Part shown: piece by piece, positions 1-9,747 of the stretch
Numbering within the stretch: position 1 is the stretch's first letter
Layout of the letters: each line of letters opens with the position of its first letter
DNA from: an uncultured Neptuniibacter sp.
GTDB lineage: Bacteria > Pseudomonadota > Gammaproteobacteria > Pseudomonadales > Balneatricaceae
Length of the DNA stretch: 64,000 nt
NCBI RefSeq assembly: GCF_947498015.1
Contig: NZ_CANMIR010000003.1
Span: 1-64,000, forward strand
Direction of reading: 5' to 3'
The notes under the pieces: generated by a model
Told to the model about the DNA's origin: nothing
What the model saw: the letters and a program-made list of their open reading frames with translations, nothing else
The model's database searches: none
Position numbers and translations under genes: made by a program

Positions 1-134
1 ATATCCAGGCCAGTTTTGAATTTGTTCTGAGCACGCATGCGTGCAGCAGATTCTGGGTTGATTGCATCCCAAGGGCTACCCGCATCGGTTTTCAGCGCTG
101 TGATGCTATCGATATCTTGATTCAGTGTAGACAT
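1..134 (-). CDS. aceA: Isocitrate lyase, N-terminal fragment (cut by window edge)
   Basis: The first 44 codons of a minus-strand gene are visible; the rest lies left of the window. The N-terminus carries a WDAINPESAARMRAQNKFKT stretch that I recognise as the start of the longer, pseudomonad-type isocitrate lyase. This enzyme splits isocitrate into glyoxylate and succinate, the first step of the glyoxylate shunt that permits growth on acetate and fatty acids. No catalytic residue lies in the visible part, so the call rests on the N-terminal match alone. The ATG at 134 is preceded by a strong GGAAGGA ribosome site. A LysR regulator is divergent to it, with about 170 bp between them. Confidence 0.82.
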   Translation of the reverse strand, partial: MSTLNQDIDSITALKTDAGSPWDAINPESAARMRAQNKFKTGLD

Positions 135-221
135 GGTTTTTCCTTCCATATTTTTTCAGCAAGTTTTGGTTGCTGCTTAAAAGTTTCGCAATCGATTCTA
201 TTGTGCTTGTTGATATAATTG

Positions 222-240
222 AAATAAATGAACTTTATTT
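222..240. promoter_or_regulatory. AT-rich inverted repeat between aceA and the LysR gene
   Basis: AAATAAA and TTTATTT form a perfect inverted repeat separated by five bases (TGAAC), within the aceA/LysR divergent spacer. Its size and AT-rich dyad character fit a LysR-type operator. Assignment to the adjacent regulator is inference from position only, and AT-rich dyads also arise by chance. Confidence 0.35.
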
Positions 241-307
241 GCGCTATTTATTCTATGAATAATCGTGTGTTACCATTCTGTAACCACAGTATTGATGCGG
301 CATTGAT

Positions 308-1246
308 ATGAATCTCGATAAGATCGATCTCAACCTTTTGGTATACCTTGATGTATTGCTGCGGGAGCGAAATGTTACTCGATCGGCCAGCCTGCTTGGG
401 ATTACGCAGCCAGCAATGAGTAATGGATTGCGGCGACTGCGTGAAACCTTTGGCGACCCGCTTCTGGTGCGGACAAGTGATGGAATGATCCCTACAGAAA
501 GGGCGCAGACTCTGCAACCGTTACTCCGCCAGATACTGGCTTCTGTTGAGCAAGTGATAGAGCCAAGTAGTGACTTTGATGCACGTTCAAGTGATCGTGT
601 ATTCCGTATCATGACCAGTGATTATGGTGAAGCAACGCTGATTCCCAAGCTTTTGAACCGATTGCGTAAGGAAGCACCTGATGTGGTTTTGGATATACTC
701 ACACCCAGTGATATGAGCTTTCTTGAGGTTGAACAGGGGCTAGTTGATCTTGTCATAAATCGCTTCGACACGATGCCGCAGTCGTTTCATCAAAAGACAT
801 TATGGAGAGACAGCTTTTCCTGCCTTTTTTCGGTTGATAATCCTATTTCACGTGATTTCAGTTTGGATAGCTATCTTATGGCGCGACACGTTTGGGTGAG
901 CAAAACTGGTATGGGGGCGGGGATGGGAATTACTCCGAAAGACACCAAGCGGCTCGGCTGGGTGGATGAAGCGTTAGAAGCGATTGGAGTAAAGCGACAT
1001 ATCTCTGTATTTACCCGTCACTATCAATCTGCAGCCTTGTTGGCTGAGCAGAAAGGACTGGTAGCGACTATCCCAACTAAGGCGGCTGCACAATCAGATA
1101 ACCCTCGCCTGGTTATGAAGAAGCCACCATTCGATGTGCCAGACTTTGAACTGAAAATGGCCTGGAGTCCGTTGCTGCAACATAATGCTGCCCATAAGTG
1201 GATTCGAGGTGTGATTACTGAGGTTGCGCAGAGTAGTGGTGGATGA
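308..1246 (+). CDS. LysR-family transcriptional regulator
   Basis: A 312-residue protein with the usual LysR layout. The N-terminal winged helix-turn-helix covers about residues 8-65 and contains ITQPAMSNGLRRLRETFGDP, typical of the family. A periplasmic-binding-protein-like effector domain follows from about residue 90 and resembles the NodD-like branch. LysR proteins usually regulate a divergent neighbour, so control of the glyoxylate shunt gene aceA is a reasonable inference, but the effector cannot be read from sequence. The ATG at 308 has only a weak upstream purine tract. Confidence 0.85.
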   Translation: MNLDKIDLNLLVYLDVLLRERNVTRSASLLGITQPAMSNGLRRLRETFGDPLLVRTSDGMIPTERAQTLQPLLRQILASVEQVIEPSSDFDARSSDRVFRIMTSDYGEATLIPKLLNRLRKEAPDVVLDILTPSDMSFLEVEQGLVDLVINRFDTMPQSFHQKTLWRDSFSCLFSVDNPISRDFSLDSYLMARHVWVSKTGMGAGMGITPKDTKRLGWVDEALEAIGVKRHISVFTRHYQSAALLAEQKGLVATIPTKAAAQSDNPRLVMKKPPFDVPDFELKMAWSPLLQHNAAHKWIRGVITEVAQSSGG

Positions 1247-1271
1247 TCTGTTAATCGTGAACTCGATCAGA

Positions 1272-1604
1272 TCAATAATCAAAAGGTGAGATCTCGATAG
1301 GGTTATCCAGTACTTCACTGCACGCTGAGCAGTGTTTTTCTGTATGAGGTTGTTTCGAACCGCAATGATTGCAGCTTACTTTGAGTGAGCTTCGTGCTGT
1401 TCGAGCGTCAATCACCTTAGCCATTTCTGCTTTCAGATCATCAGATAGTTTCAGTTTGTTAGCTTCGATAATAGTCCACAATGACTCAGTGATAATTGAA
1501 AGGGTTTCGAGTTTAAGTTCAAGTGCATTGATGCGCGCGGCATTGATCTCAGATTCAAGTGTTGGATTTGATTGAACTGTTATTTCGTTTTGTGTTGTGT
1601 TCAT
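1272..1604 (-). CDS. Small protein with C-terminal zinc ribbon, function unknown
   Basis: A 110-residue protein I do not recognise. Residues 1-75 are predicted to be largely helical and polar, with no membrane segment or signal peptide. The C-terminus carries CNHCGSKQPHTEKHCSAC, a CxxC...CxxC pattern of the zinc-ribbon type, followed by an acidic tail. The helical part plus zinc ribbon could mediate protein or nucleic-acid contacts, which is inference. The gene is convergent with the LysR gene (25 bp apart), and the ribosome site upstream of the ATG is weak. Confidence 0.6.
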   Translation of the reverse strand: MNTTQNEITVQSNPTLESEINAARINALELKLETLSIITESLWTIIEANKLKLSDDLKAEMAKVIDARTARSSLKVSCNHCGSKQPHTEKHCSACSEVLDNPIEISPFDY

Positions 1605-1632
1605 CGCCGTTGGATATCATCAGTTGAGTTTG

Positions 1633-1661
1633 TGTGAGAATTTTAACGCTCAGTTCTCACA
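1633..1661. promoter_or_regulatory. Inverted repeat upstream of the zinc-ribbon gene
   Basis: TGTGAGAA and TTCTCACA form a perfect 8-bp inverted repeat with a 13-base spacer, about 30 bp upstream of the minus-strand gene starting at 1604. It could be an operator or a leader hairpin. The rest of the 1605-1833 spacer shows one weaker dyad (CCCTC/GAGGG at 1814-1831) just after the crotonase stop and nothing else I can call. Confidence 0.3.
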
Positions 1662-1833
1662 TGCTAAAGGAAATAATAACGAATCTAATGTTTCGATGAG
1701 CGAGTGCGCAAAACACAGGAGCGGTGTATTGAAGGTGATCACATCACCTGCAGTTAATAAGCAATAAGGGGCTATTTTATTCCTTGGTTGCTGGCTCATT
1801 GCAGTTGTGACCACCCTCGGGCATTTGAGGGAT

Positions 1834-2673
1834 CTATTTTCCCCGGTAGCTGGCAGGGCGCTTTTCAACAAAAGCGGTGACCGCTTCCATGTGATCTTCG
1901 GTGTTATGACAGATTCCCTGCATCAGGGCGCACTGCTCCAGAAATTCAGGTAGGTCCATTTTCTGCGCGGTTTTCAATAAGCGTTTGCTCATGCGCAGGG
2001 CTTGGGGAGGTTTGGCAGCCATCTGTTGTGCTAGCTCATTGGCTCGATGAAGTAACTCATCAGGTTCTACTACATCTAGAAGGATGCCAAGTTCCTTTGC
2101 TTCCTGTGCGCCAAATACACGGCCAGTTAATGTAAGTTCGGCAGCCCTCTGATAACCGATCAGCCTTTGAAGGAAATACGCACCGCCATCTCCGGGTATG
2201 ATGCCCAGATTGACAAATGTTTCACCCATTTGTGCTTTGCTTGAACCGATGCGGATATCGCACATGCAAGTCAGATCAAATCCAGCGCCAATTGCTGCAC
2301 CATTGACGGCTGCTATGACAGGTATATCAAGTTTAGTCAGTGCGAGCGGAATGCGTTGTATGCCCTGGCGGTATTTATTCTGGACAGTGTATACATCGCC
2401 TCCGAATGCGCCATCCTGATGCTCACCGTAGCGTTCGGTCATCTCTTTAATGTTTCCTCCGGCGGAAAAAGCACTGCCTTCGCCAGTGATGATCAGTACG
2501 GATACGTCTGGGCAATAATTAGCCCATTCACAGACCTGAAGAATATCATCGATTAGTGCGGTGCCTGTGAGGGCGTTACGAACATCGTGACGTTTGAAAG
2601 TGAGGGTTGCGATCCTATCGATCAGTGTGAGACTGCTATCAATCAGCTGGGGTAAAGCGGCTATATCCGTCAT
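1834..2673 (-). CDS. Crotonase-family protein (enoyl-CoA hydratase/isomerase-like)
   Basis: A 279-residue crotonase fold. The oxyanion-hole segments are visible: SAFSAGGNIKEM at about residues 68-78 and NGAAIGAGFDLTCMCDI at 124-140, followed by LGIIPGDGGAYFLQRL. Family members act on acyl-CoA thioesters by stabilising an enolate. At the two positions where classical enoyl-CoA hydratases have catalytic glutamates, this protein appears to have Asp133 and Phe153. The exact reaction (hydratase, isomerase or other) therefore cannot be assigned. It stands alone on the minus strand, separated from roxA by a long hairpin. Confidence 0.8.
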   Translation of the reverse strand: MTDIAALPQLIDSSLTLIDRIATLTFKRHDVRNALTGTALIDDILQVCEWANYCPDVSVLIITGEGSAFSAGGNIKEMTERYGEHQDGAFGGDVYTVQNKYRQGIQRIPLALTKLDIPVIAAVNGAAIGAGFDLTCMCDIRIGSSKAQMGETFVNLGIIPGDGGAYFLQRLIGYQRAAELTLTGRVFGAQEAKELGILLDVVEPDELLHRANELAQQMAAKPPQALRMSKRLLKTAQKMDLPEFLEQCALMQGICHNTEDHMEAVTAFVEKRPASYRGK

Positions 2674-2762
2674 AAAGAAGTCCGACTCTTGTTCTTGTTA
2701 GAAATGGTTCTCTAAGAGAGTAGGTTCAGTCTACCAGAAACGAGTTAAGATATAAGGGAAAG

Positions 2763-2799
2763 TACCTATTATGCGTTAATGTGATACGCATAATAGGTA
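2763..2799. repeat. Perfect 14-bp hairpin between roxA and the crotonase gene
   Basis: TACCTATTATGCGT (2763-2776) and its exact complement (2786-2799) flank a 9-base loop. It lies just past the roxA stop. As RNA from the minus strand the stem would be followed by UACUUUCCC, only a poor U-tract, so it is not a standard intrinsic terminator. It may be a 3'-end stabilising or processing stem, or a dispersed repeat. Confidence 0.6.
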
Positions 2800-2806
2800 A
2801 CAGAGA

Positions 2807-3958
2807 TCAGGATTCAACAGGAAAATAGAGAGAGCCTTGTAACAGTAGTGCCTTGATAAGGAGTAGGTTCTCTTCAGATGGAAGGATATCTGAATGGTAT
2901 ACACCGGCACAGAGTTTCTCGGCAAGCTCGGTCTGTTCCGGGCTGCAGGCGCAGCCTTTGCCATCGGCGAAGAGGATGAAATGCTGATCATGCCGATGAA
3001 AGGCAAAGCGTGCACCTTCAGTTCTGCATAAGGGCACACCTGAACAAATCAGGTTTTCTATCTCGCCTTCATCGAGTTCAATACTTTGCTCGCCTGCCAG
3101 ATCGGGGTATTTAGGTTCTGTCATGAACTGACCAAACCAGTGTGATAGCAGTTCCGGGCAGTCGATATACTCATGCAGAATCGATTGCACGCGTTGAATA
3201 GCGTCTTCAGTAATCTCGCCTGGGTTGCTCTGAATCGATAGATCGGGGTCGGAGTAACGATCTTCAGCGCTGGTGATACTATCAAGGTAGGTTGTGAAAC
3301 CCGTCAGGATCTCCTGATGGGAGGGGGCGCGGAAGCCGATAGAGTAGGTCATGCAGTCATCACCAATTGCATAGCCATTATGACCAAGCCGTGGGGGGAG
3401 ATAGAGCATATCGCCGGGTTGAAGGTCCCAGCTCTGTTCTGTATCCCACTCCGGTAGAATCATCACAGGTACATCTGGCCTGCGAGGAGAGTCTTCTCCA
3501 TAGATTCCACCAACTTCCCAGCGGCGTGTGCCTGATGCCTGAATCAGGAAAACGTCATAATTATCGTAGTGAGGCCCAACACCACCGCCATCAGCAGCAT
3601 AACTGACCATGAGGTCATCAAGGCGCCAGTTAGGTGCAAAACGAAACTGTTCTACCAGCTCGCTGGCTTCAGGAACCCAGTGATCGACAGCTTGCACAAG
3701 AAGCGTCCAGTGGGAGTCAGGAAGGGATGCAAATATATCCTCCTGCAGAGGACCATGCTTCAGTTGCCACTCTTTTCCATCAGGGGATTGTATGATCAGG
3801 CGGGATTCTACATCTTCTTCAAGAGCCATTCCTGCCAATTCATCAGCTGTAACAGGCGGTTGGAAGTCCGGAAAAGCATCTCTTATAAGCAGTGGTTTTT
3901 TTTGCCAGTAATCCCGGAGGAACTCTTCTACACTGATATCACCGAAAGGGGAGTTCAC
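2807..3958 (-). CDS. roxA: Ribosomal protein uL16 arginine 3-hydroxylase (RoxA/YcfD-type JmjC oxygenase)
   Basis: A 383-residue 2-oxoglutarate/Fe(II) oxygenase. The iron triad is visible: GPHYDNYDVF gives His130 and Asp132, and PPRLGHNGY gives His193, matching the YcfD spacing. RGTRRW-like residues (SGTRRW) after the first motif fit 2-oxoglutarate binding. YcfD hydroxylates an arginine of large-subunit protein uL16. The C-terminal half corresponds to the dimerisation and winged-helix regions. The start is GTG at 3958 and overlaps the stop of the upstream 82-codon gene (TAGTG), which indicates translational coupling. Its proximity to purB, hflD and mnmA also resembles the enterobacterial ycfD region. 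Confidence 0.9.
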   Translation of the reverse strand: MNSPFGDISVEEFLRDYWQKKPLLIRDAFPDFQPPVTADELAGMALEEDVESRLIIQSPDGKEWQLKHGPLQEDIFASLPDSHWTLLVQAVDHWVPEASELVEQFRFAPNWRLDDLMVSYAADGGGVGPHYDNYDVFLIQASGTRRWEVGGIYGEDSPRRPDVPVMILPEWDTEQSWDLQPGDMLYLPPRLGHNGYAIGDDCMTYSIGFRAPSHQEILTGFTTYLDSITSAEDRYSDPDLSIQSNPGEITEDAIQRVQSILHEYIDCPELLSHWFGQFMTEPKYPDLAGEQSIELDEGEIENLICSGVPLCRTEGARFAFHRHDQHFILFADGKGCACSPEQTELAEKLCAGVYHSDILPSEENLLLIKALLLQGSLYFPVES

Positions 3959-4206
3959 TAGTCAATAAACTCCAGTAGCTGTTCAATCGCTTCTTCCATT
4001 TCGGCATACACTTTGCGTTTGTCTCTCGCTGCTAAAGCAGCCAGCTTGTTATTGCCCACTTTTTTGATGCACTTCTGCAAGGTTGTAGCGCATTCCCGGA
4101 TGCCTACAGCGTTGTAGCCCATCATCTTGGATTCGTTGTGCATCTTTGCAATACCGGATCGGAGGTCATCGGCTTGTTTCAGCAGGACTGCTAAATTCTC
4201 TTCCAT
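3958..4206 (-). CDS. Small helical protein of unknown function
   Basis: An 82-residue, predicted all-helical, lysine- and glutamate-rich protein with two cysteines (near residues 39 and 46). It has no signal peptide or membrane segment, and I do not recognise its family. It sits between trmJ (about 20 bp upstream) and roxA (overlapping start), so it is very probably co-translated with two RNA/ribosome modification enzymes. A small accessory or regulatory role there is inference only. Confidence 0.65.
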   Translation of the reverse strand: MEENLAVLLKQADDLRSGIAKMHNESKMMGYNAVGIRECATTLQKCIKKVGNNKLAALAARDKRKVYAEMEEAIEQLLEFID

Positions 4207-4227
4207 CGTAATAGGCCTTGTCGAAGG

Positions 4228-4953
4228 TTATTTTTTAAGTTTATCTACGGTTTCTTCAACGGATGTCAGGATGCCGCGAAGCATATTAAGTTCAGTCCGT
4301 TCAGGGCGTGAGCGATTGAAAAAACGGCGCAGTTTGTCGAGTACTTTACCCTCATGTTGAGGGATGATGAAATCGGTCAATCGTAGTACCTTTTCAAGAT
4401 GCTCGAAAAACAGAGTCATCTCTTTCTGGCGGGGGTACTCCTCCTGGATTTCAGGGTAGCTCTTGCCCTCAGCAGTCATGAATACTTCATAACAAAGTAA
4501 CTGAATGGCTTGTGAGACATTCAATACAGGGTATTCAGGGTTTGCTGGAATATAAACATGGAAGTTGCACTGCTGCAGTTCATGGTTATGAAGCCCCATC
4601 GTTTCACGTCCAAAAACAAGTGCAACTGGGGCTGACTCGGCTTCAGCAACTATGCGCTCAGAGCCTTTGCGGGCATCCAGAAGCGGAAGGTCAAAAGTGC
4701 GCTTTGTTCTGGCGCTGGTACCAATCACCAGTTGGCAATCGCTAATCGCTTCTTCCAGGGTATTTACGACAATGGCGGACTCAAGAAGATCTTTGGCGCC
4801 CGCTGCGCGAGAATAGGCTTCTTCACTGGGGAACTCTTCAGGCTCTACCAGATAGAGCTGAGTTAGTCCCATATTTTTCATTGCACGTGCTGCTGCGCCG
4901 ATATTGCCGGGATGGAAGGTGTTGATGAGTACAACTCTGATGTTCGAAAGCAT
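4228..4953 (-). CDS. trmJ: tRNA (cytidine/uridine-32-2'-O)-methyltransferase, SpoU family
   Basis: A 241-residue SPOUT methyltransferase. The N-terminal motif RVVLINTFHPGNIGAAARAM, the central LVFGRETMGLHNHEL and the C-terminal PEYPVLNVSQAIQLLCYE are the three knot-forming motifs of the TrmJ branch. TrmJ dimers use S-adenosylmethionine to methylate the ribose of tRNA position 32 in the cytoplasm. Family length is about 245 residues, so it is complete. It heads the trmJ-unknown-roxA group. In E. coli trmJ lies next to iscR instead, so the location here differs. Confidence 0.88.
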   Translation of the reverse strand: MLSNIRVVLINTFHPGNIGAAARAMKNMGLTQLYLVEPEEFPSEEAYSRAAGAKDLLESAIVVNTLEEAISDCQLVIGTSARTKRTFDLPLLDARKGSERIVAEAESAPVALVFGRETMGLHNHELQQCNFHVYIPANPEYPVLNVSQAIQLLCYEVFMTAEGKSYPEIQEEYPRQKEMTLFFEHLEKVLRLTDFIIPQHEGKVLDKLRRFFNRSRPERTELNMLRGILTSVEETVDKLKK

Positions 4954-4965
4954 ATCTGATATATC

Positions 4966-5802
4966 TCATAAAGAATCGACGAATCGATTCAGGTCGTAAA
5001 TAAAACGTTCTTTATGCCACAAATGAGGGGAGTGGTCTGAGTTCTCGTAGATATGAAGCTCTGAGCCTTTGATCGCCTGGTTGATCCACTGTTGAAGCTC
5101 CGCGCTGTAAAATTGGCTTTCGTCGCCGTAGATCAATAGTGTCGGAAGGCTAATCCCTTTGACAGTTTCACGATAATCCTGCTGTGTAATGCTATCCCAG
5201 CAGCGGGTAAGCAGTGCAGCAGGCTGTTTTTCAAGGTAGCTTCGCATCTGTTGGAAGCCTCGAGAGTTCTGCTCATAGTTTTCACGAGATCGACGGTTTT
5301 TACCAAACGCGATTAGCTCAAGAACCGCTTCAGCAAAGTTTTCAGTTAAGCGCCCAAGAAAAGCGTGATTGGTATCTGAACAGAAGTTGCTGTACACGCC
5401 GTGCTGCCAGTCAGAATCCGTTACAAGCTTTGGTGATTGATCGACTACACAGAGACCTTTCAGGCGCTGGCAACCATGGCGGCGGATATACTCCCAGGAG
5501 GTCAATGCTCCCATCGAGTGGCCAATCAGCACGGCGTCGTTGATATCAAGCTGTGCCAACATAGCGTCAAGGTCGTCCGCCATTGAGGGAAGGCTGATCT
5601 CGTTCTCTGCAGAATACTCATGGGCACCATGGCCGCGCGCATCCCAGCTTACGACACGATGATTTTCAGCAAGTTCCGATGCGAAAGGAAGCCATTCACG
5701 TACACTGGCCGTCCAGCCGTGAAGAAAAACCAGTGTGGTCGATCCTTCGCCTAGAGAGATGTAATGGATTTCTGTTCCGTCAGGTCGCTTGAAATGTTCC
5801 AT
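4966..5802 (-). CDS. Alpha/beta hydrolase
   Basis: A 278-residue alpha/beta-hydrolase fold protein. It shows the oxyanion HGWTASVREW stretch, the nucleophile elbow GHSMG (about residues 94-98), and a C-terminal NSDHSPHLWH that supplies the likely catalytic histidine. There is no signal peptide, so it is cytoplasmic. The substrate is unknown; family members are esterases, C-C hydrolases or dehalogenases. It follows purB on the same strand, but a terminator separates the two. It is only 12 bp upstream of trmJ and may be its operon partner. Confidence 0.8.
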   Translation of the reverse strand: MEHFKRPDGTEIHYISLGEGSTTLVFLHGWTASVREWLPFASELAENHRVVSWDARGHGAHEYSAENEISLPSMADDLDAMLAQLDINDAVLIGHSMGALTSWEYIRRHGCQRLKGLCVVDQSPKLVTDSDWQHGVYSNFCSDTNHAFLGRLTENFAEAVLELIAFGKNRRSRENYEQNSRGFQQMRSYLEKQPAALLTRCWDSITQQDYRETVKGISLPTLLIYGDESQFYSAELQQWINQAIKGSELHIYENSDHSPHLWHKERFIYDLNRFVDSL

Positions 5803-5825
5803 GTGAGTATCAGTTCCAGTATATG

Positions 5826-5849
5826 AAAAACGGGGCTATAGCCCCGTTT
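5826..5849 (-). terminator. Intrinsic terminator after purB
   Basis: A GC-rich palindrome, AAACGGGGC-TATA-GCCCCGTTT (5828-5849), is followed on the minus strand by TTTTTC. This is a typical rho-independent terminator about 30 bp past the purB stop. Confidence 0.85.
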
Positions 5850-5877
5850 CAGTTAGATTGCTCAAAACAGCAGAGGC

Positions 5878-7266
<1,389 letters not shown>

Positions 7267-7326
7267 TTAAAAATTAGGCGCGCATTATACCTGAGTGAGT
7301 CGCTTTTTCGAAGTTTTACCGGGAGG

Positions 7327-7992
7327 TTATCCCATGATTTTTTTTAGCGATGGACGAATGCGAGACTTGAAAAACAGCAGTTGCCAGCGCTTGCCACCCT
7401 TTTGACGCCAAAGCATCGCACTACGGATGCCTGCGAGCAGAAGCGCCCTGACTTTGGCTGCATTCTCACTATTTTGCAGATGGCGAGGATCACCGGTTAC
7501 CTGAATGCGAAAGCTAAAGCTGCTGATGGTGTCCTGATAGAGGCTGGCAATGTTTGCGATAACATTGGGATGACAAAATGTTGCCGGGTTGCTCATTGCA
7601 TCCGGGTCATCAGGATTAAAATAGCGTGCTTGTTCTGAAACCTGCTTTAGTCGTTGGGCAATGGTTTGTAGCATCTCGGGGTTAGCACTTAGCTTACGTT
7701 CCAGATGCATCATGCTGAGTGCATAGCGGACCACATCTTTATTATGTTCAGCGCGCGGTTTCTCGACCATATCCTTGAGATTCTGCAATCCCAGATGGAG
7801 ATTGTAGGGCAGTTCATCGGAACCTCCATAGATATCCTCTGACGTCTCAGGATCAAGCTGCATGATGCTGAAGATACTGGTTTCAAATGTGTTCTGCGAA
7901 ACCATGCCGCGAGTTGCGATCTGTTCTACCAGAGCGGCTGCCTGAAAAAGGCCAGCTAATCCTAATGTTTGTTCATCATGAGCACGGGACAC
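7327..7992 (-). CDS. hflD: HflD (high-frequency lysogenization protein homologue)
   Basis: A 221-residue protein identified by weak family features and strongly by position between mnmA and purB. HflD is a peripheral, helical protein known from E. coli for binding phage lambda CII; its normal cellular role is unclear. The start is a GTG at 7992 with a GAGG site seven bases upstream. The mnmA stop lies about 10 bp before it, suggesting coupled translation. Confidence 0.88.
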   Translation of the reverse strand: MSRAHDEQTLGLAGLFQAAALVEQIATRGMVSQNTFETSIFSIMQLDPETSEDIYGGSDELPYNLHLGLQNLKDMVEKPRAEHNKDVVRYALSMMHLERKLSANPEMLQTIAQRLKQVSEQARYFNPDDPDAMSNPATFCHPNVIANIASLYQDTISSFSFRIQVTGDPRHLQNSENAAKVRALLLAGIRSAMLWRQKGGKRWQLLFFKSRIRPSLKKIMG

Positions 7993-8002
7993 AGCGACAA
8001 CC

Positions 8003-9118
8003 TCAGTTACTTAATTCTTTATGCTTACCGGTTTTTTCAATAACACCGCCACCGAGACAGATATCTTTAGTGTAGATAACGACAGATTGCCCGGGGGTGA
8101 TGGCGCGCTGTGGTTCGCTAAAACTAATGCGATACCCGCTTTCACCATGACGCTCAATAATGCAGCTCTGATCGCTCTGGCGATACCGTACTTTCGCCTT
8201 ACATTTGAAAGGTAGTTCGGGCTCTTCACCGTTAATCCAGAACAGCTCGTCAGCTGTAAGCCAGTCAGTAAAGAGCAGGTCATGTTGTTTGCCCTGTACA
8301 GCGATCAGGACGTTGCGTTCAAGGTCCTTTCCGGCGACAAACCAGGGTTCTTCGGGATAGTTTTTCAAACCGCCGATCTGCAACCCCTGGCGCTGGCCGA
8401 TGGTGTAATACATTAAGCCTGTATGTTCACCAATAACATCACCGTCAGGAGTTTCGATCTTGCCCGGCTGAGCAGGTAGATACTGCTTAAGGAAATCACT
8501 GAAGCGGCGCTCGCCAATGAAGCAGATTCCGGTACTGTCCTTTTTGTTATGAGTTACAAGATCGTGTTGTTCTGCCAGTTTCCGAACCTCGGGTTTCTCC
8601 AGCTCGCCTACAGGAAAGAGGGTTTTCTCAATCTCTTTCTGTCCAACCTGGTGTAGGAAATAGCTTTGATCTTTATTGTTATCTATTCCTTTGAGCAGAC
8701 ATGTTTTGCCTGATCTATCACCACGGCGTACATAGTGGCCAGTTGCGATCAGATCTGCCCCAAGCTCTAAAGCGTATTCGAGAAAGGCTTTAAACTTAAT
8801 CTCCCGGTTGCAGAGGATGTCAGGATTAGGAGTTCTGCCAGCCTTGTACTCTTCGAGGAAATGCTCGAAGACATTATCCCAATACTCAGCAGCAAAGTTT
8901 GCGGTATGCAGATGGATACCCAGTTTGTCACACACCGCCTGGGCATCCGCCAGATCATCTTTGGCTGTACAGTATTCAGTGCCATCATCCTCATCCCAGT
9001 TTTTCATAAACAGGCCTTCCACCTGATAGCCTTGTTGTTGTAAAAGCAGGGCAGAAACGGATGAGTCAACGCCGCCGGACATGCCGACGATCACTTTGGT
9101 ATCAGTATGATCTGTCAT
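8003..9118 (-). CDS. mnmA: tRNA-specific 2-thiouridylase MnmA
   Basis: A 371-residue enzyme that adds sulfur to U34 of Lys, Glu and Gln tRNAs, using ATP and a persulfide relay. The PP-loop GMSGGVDSS is at residues 13-21. The catalytic cysteines lie in [12 protein letters not shown] and [10 protein letters not shown]. The C-terminal beta-barrel ends with an intact GGGVIE segment. Length fits the family. It forms an operon with nudJ upstream (12 bp) and hflD downstream. Confidence 0.97.
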   Translation of the reverse strand: MTDHTDTKVIVGMSGGVDSSVSALLLQQQGYQVEGLFMKNWDEDDGTEYCTAKDDLADAQAVCDKLGIHLHTANFAAEYWDNVFEHFLEEYKAGRTPNPDILCNREIKFKAFLEYALELGADLIATGHYVRRGDRSGKTCLLKGIDNNKDQSYFLHQVGQKEIEKTLFPVGELEKPEVRKLAEQHDLVTHNKKDSTGICFIGERRFSDFLKQYLPAQPGKIETPDGDVIGEHTGLMYYTIGQRQGLQIGGLKNYPEEPWFVAGKDLERNVLIAVQGKQHDLLFTDWLTADELFWINGEEPELPFKCKAKVRYRQSDQSCIIERHGESGYRISFSEPQRAITPGQSVVIYTKDICLGGGVIEKTGKHKELSN

Positions 9119-9129
9119 AGGAACTTGAT

Positions 9130-9579
9130 TCAGTTTAAGTATTCGGTTATCAGATTGAGAGGATATTGCTTGCCGGCCAGATAATCATCAATACAGCGCA
9201 ACACCATTGGGCTTCTTAATTTTTCCTGTTGTGCAGCGATCTCATCCCGGCTCATCCAGATCGCTTGAATGATCCCTTTATCAAGTTGGCGCGCACTTTC
9301 ATGCCGAATCGCTTCAGCATAGAAACAGGCCCGATGGTATGTCGTGTTGTTCAGCGCTGATTTATAAATATAGAGCCCGACAAGATACTTGGGGTCTATA
9401 TGCCAGGCAGTTTCCTCAAGTGTTTCGCGGCAGACGGCTGTGATGAAGGTTTCATCCTCTTCAATGTGTCCTGCAGGTTGATTCAGAACAATCTGCCCGG
9501 ATGAGTGTTCTTCGACCAGTAAAAACTTGCCCTCTTTTTCAACAATGGCAGCAACAGTAGCGTGAGGGTGCCAGCTCAT
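9130..9579 (-). CDS. nudJ: Nudix hydrolase NudJ-type (phosphatase)
   Basis: A 149-residue Nudix protein at the position of nudJ (ymfB) before mnmA. NudJ acts on nucleoside di- and triphosphates and thiamine pyrophosphate. The Nudix box reads [20 protein letters not shown] and continues TA, so the conserved glycine near the end of the box is replaced by alanine, while the REXXEE metal ligands are kept. The enzyme is probably active. Assignment rests on synteny plus the box. Confidence 0.88.
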   Translation of the reverse strand: MSWHPHATVAAIVEKEGKFLLVEEHSSGQIVLNQPAGHIEEDETFITAVCRETLEETAWHIDPKYLVGLYIYKSALNNTTYHRACFYAEAIRHESARQLDKGIIQAIWMSRDEIAAQQEKLRSPMVLRCIDDYLAGKQYPLNLITEYLN

Positions 9580-9686
9580 TCTAATCCTCTATATTTCGTG
9601 TGTTAGCAGGGTTTTGTGGCCAAAATTATAGCGGATAACCTTATCATTATCGCCGGTTTTTAGATAGCCGTTTACCGTCAGTGTGG

Positions 9687-9717
9687 TTGAATAAAGTCGC
9701 CAGAAAAGTGCTATGAT
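9687..9717 (+). promoter_or_regulatory. Possible sigma70 promoter for moaE
   Basis: A good -10 hexamer, TATGAT (9712-9717), lies about 30 bp before the moaE start. The best -35 candidate, TTGAAT (9687-9692), is 19 bp away, slightly wide. This is a tentative call. Confidence 0.3.
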
Positions 9718-9747
9718 CACGATGACTGTCAATGGAGTATTTGTGTG

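Noticed and set aside
2763..2799. A chromosome-dimer resolution (dif) site
   Set aside because: The arms only loosely resemble dif, and the 14-9-14 layout differs from the 11-6-11 of XerCD sites.
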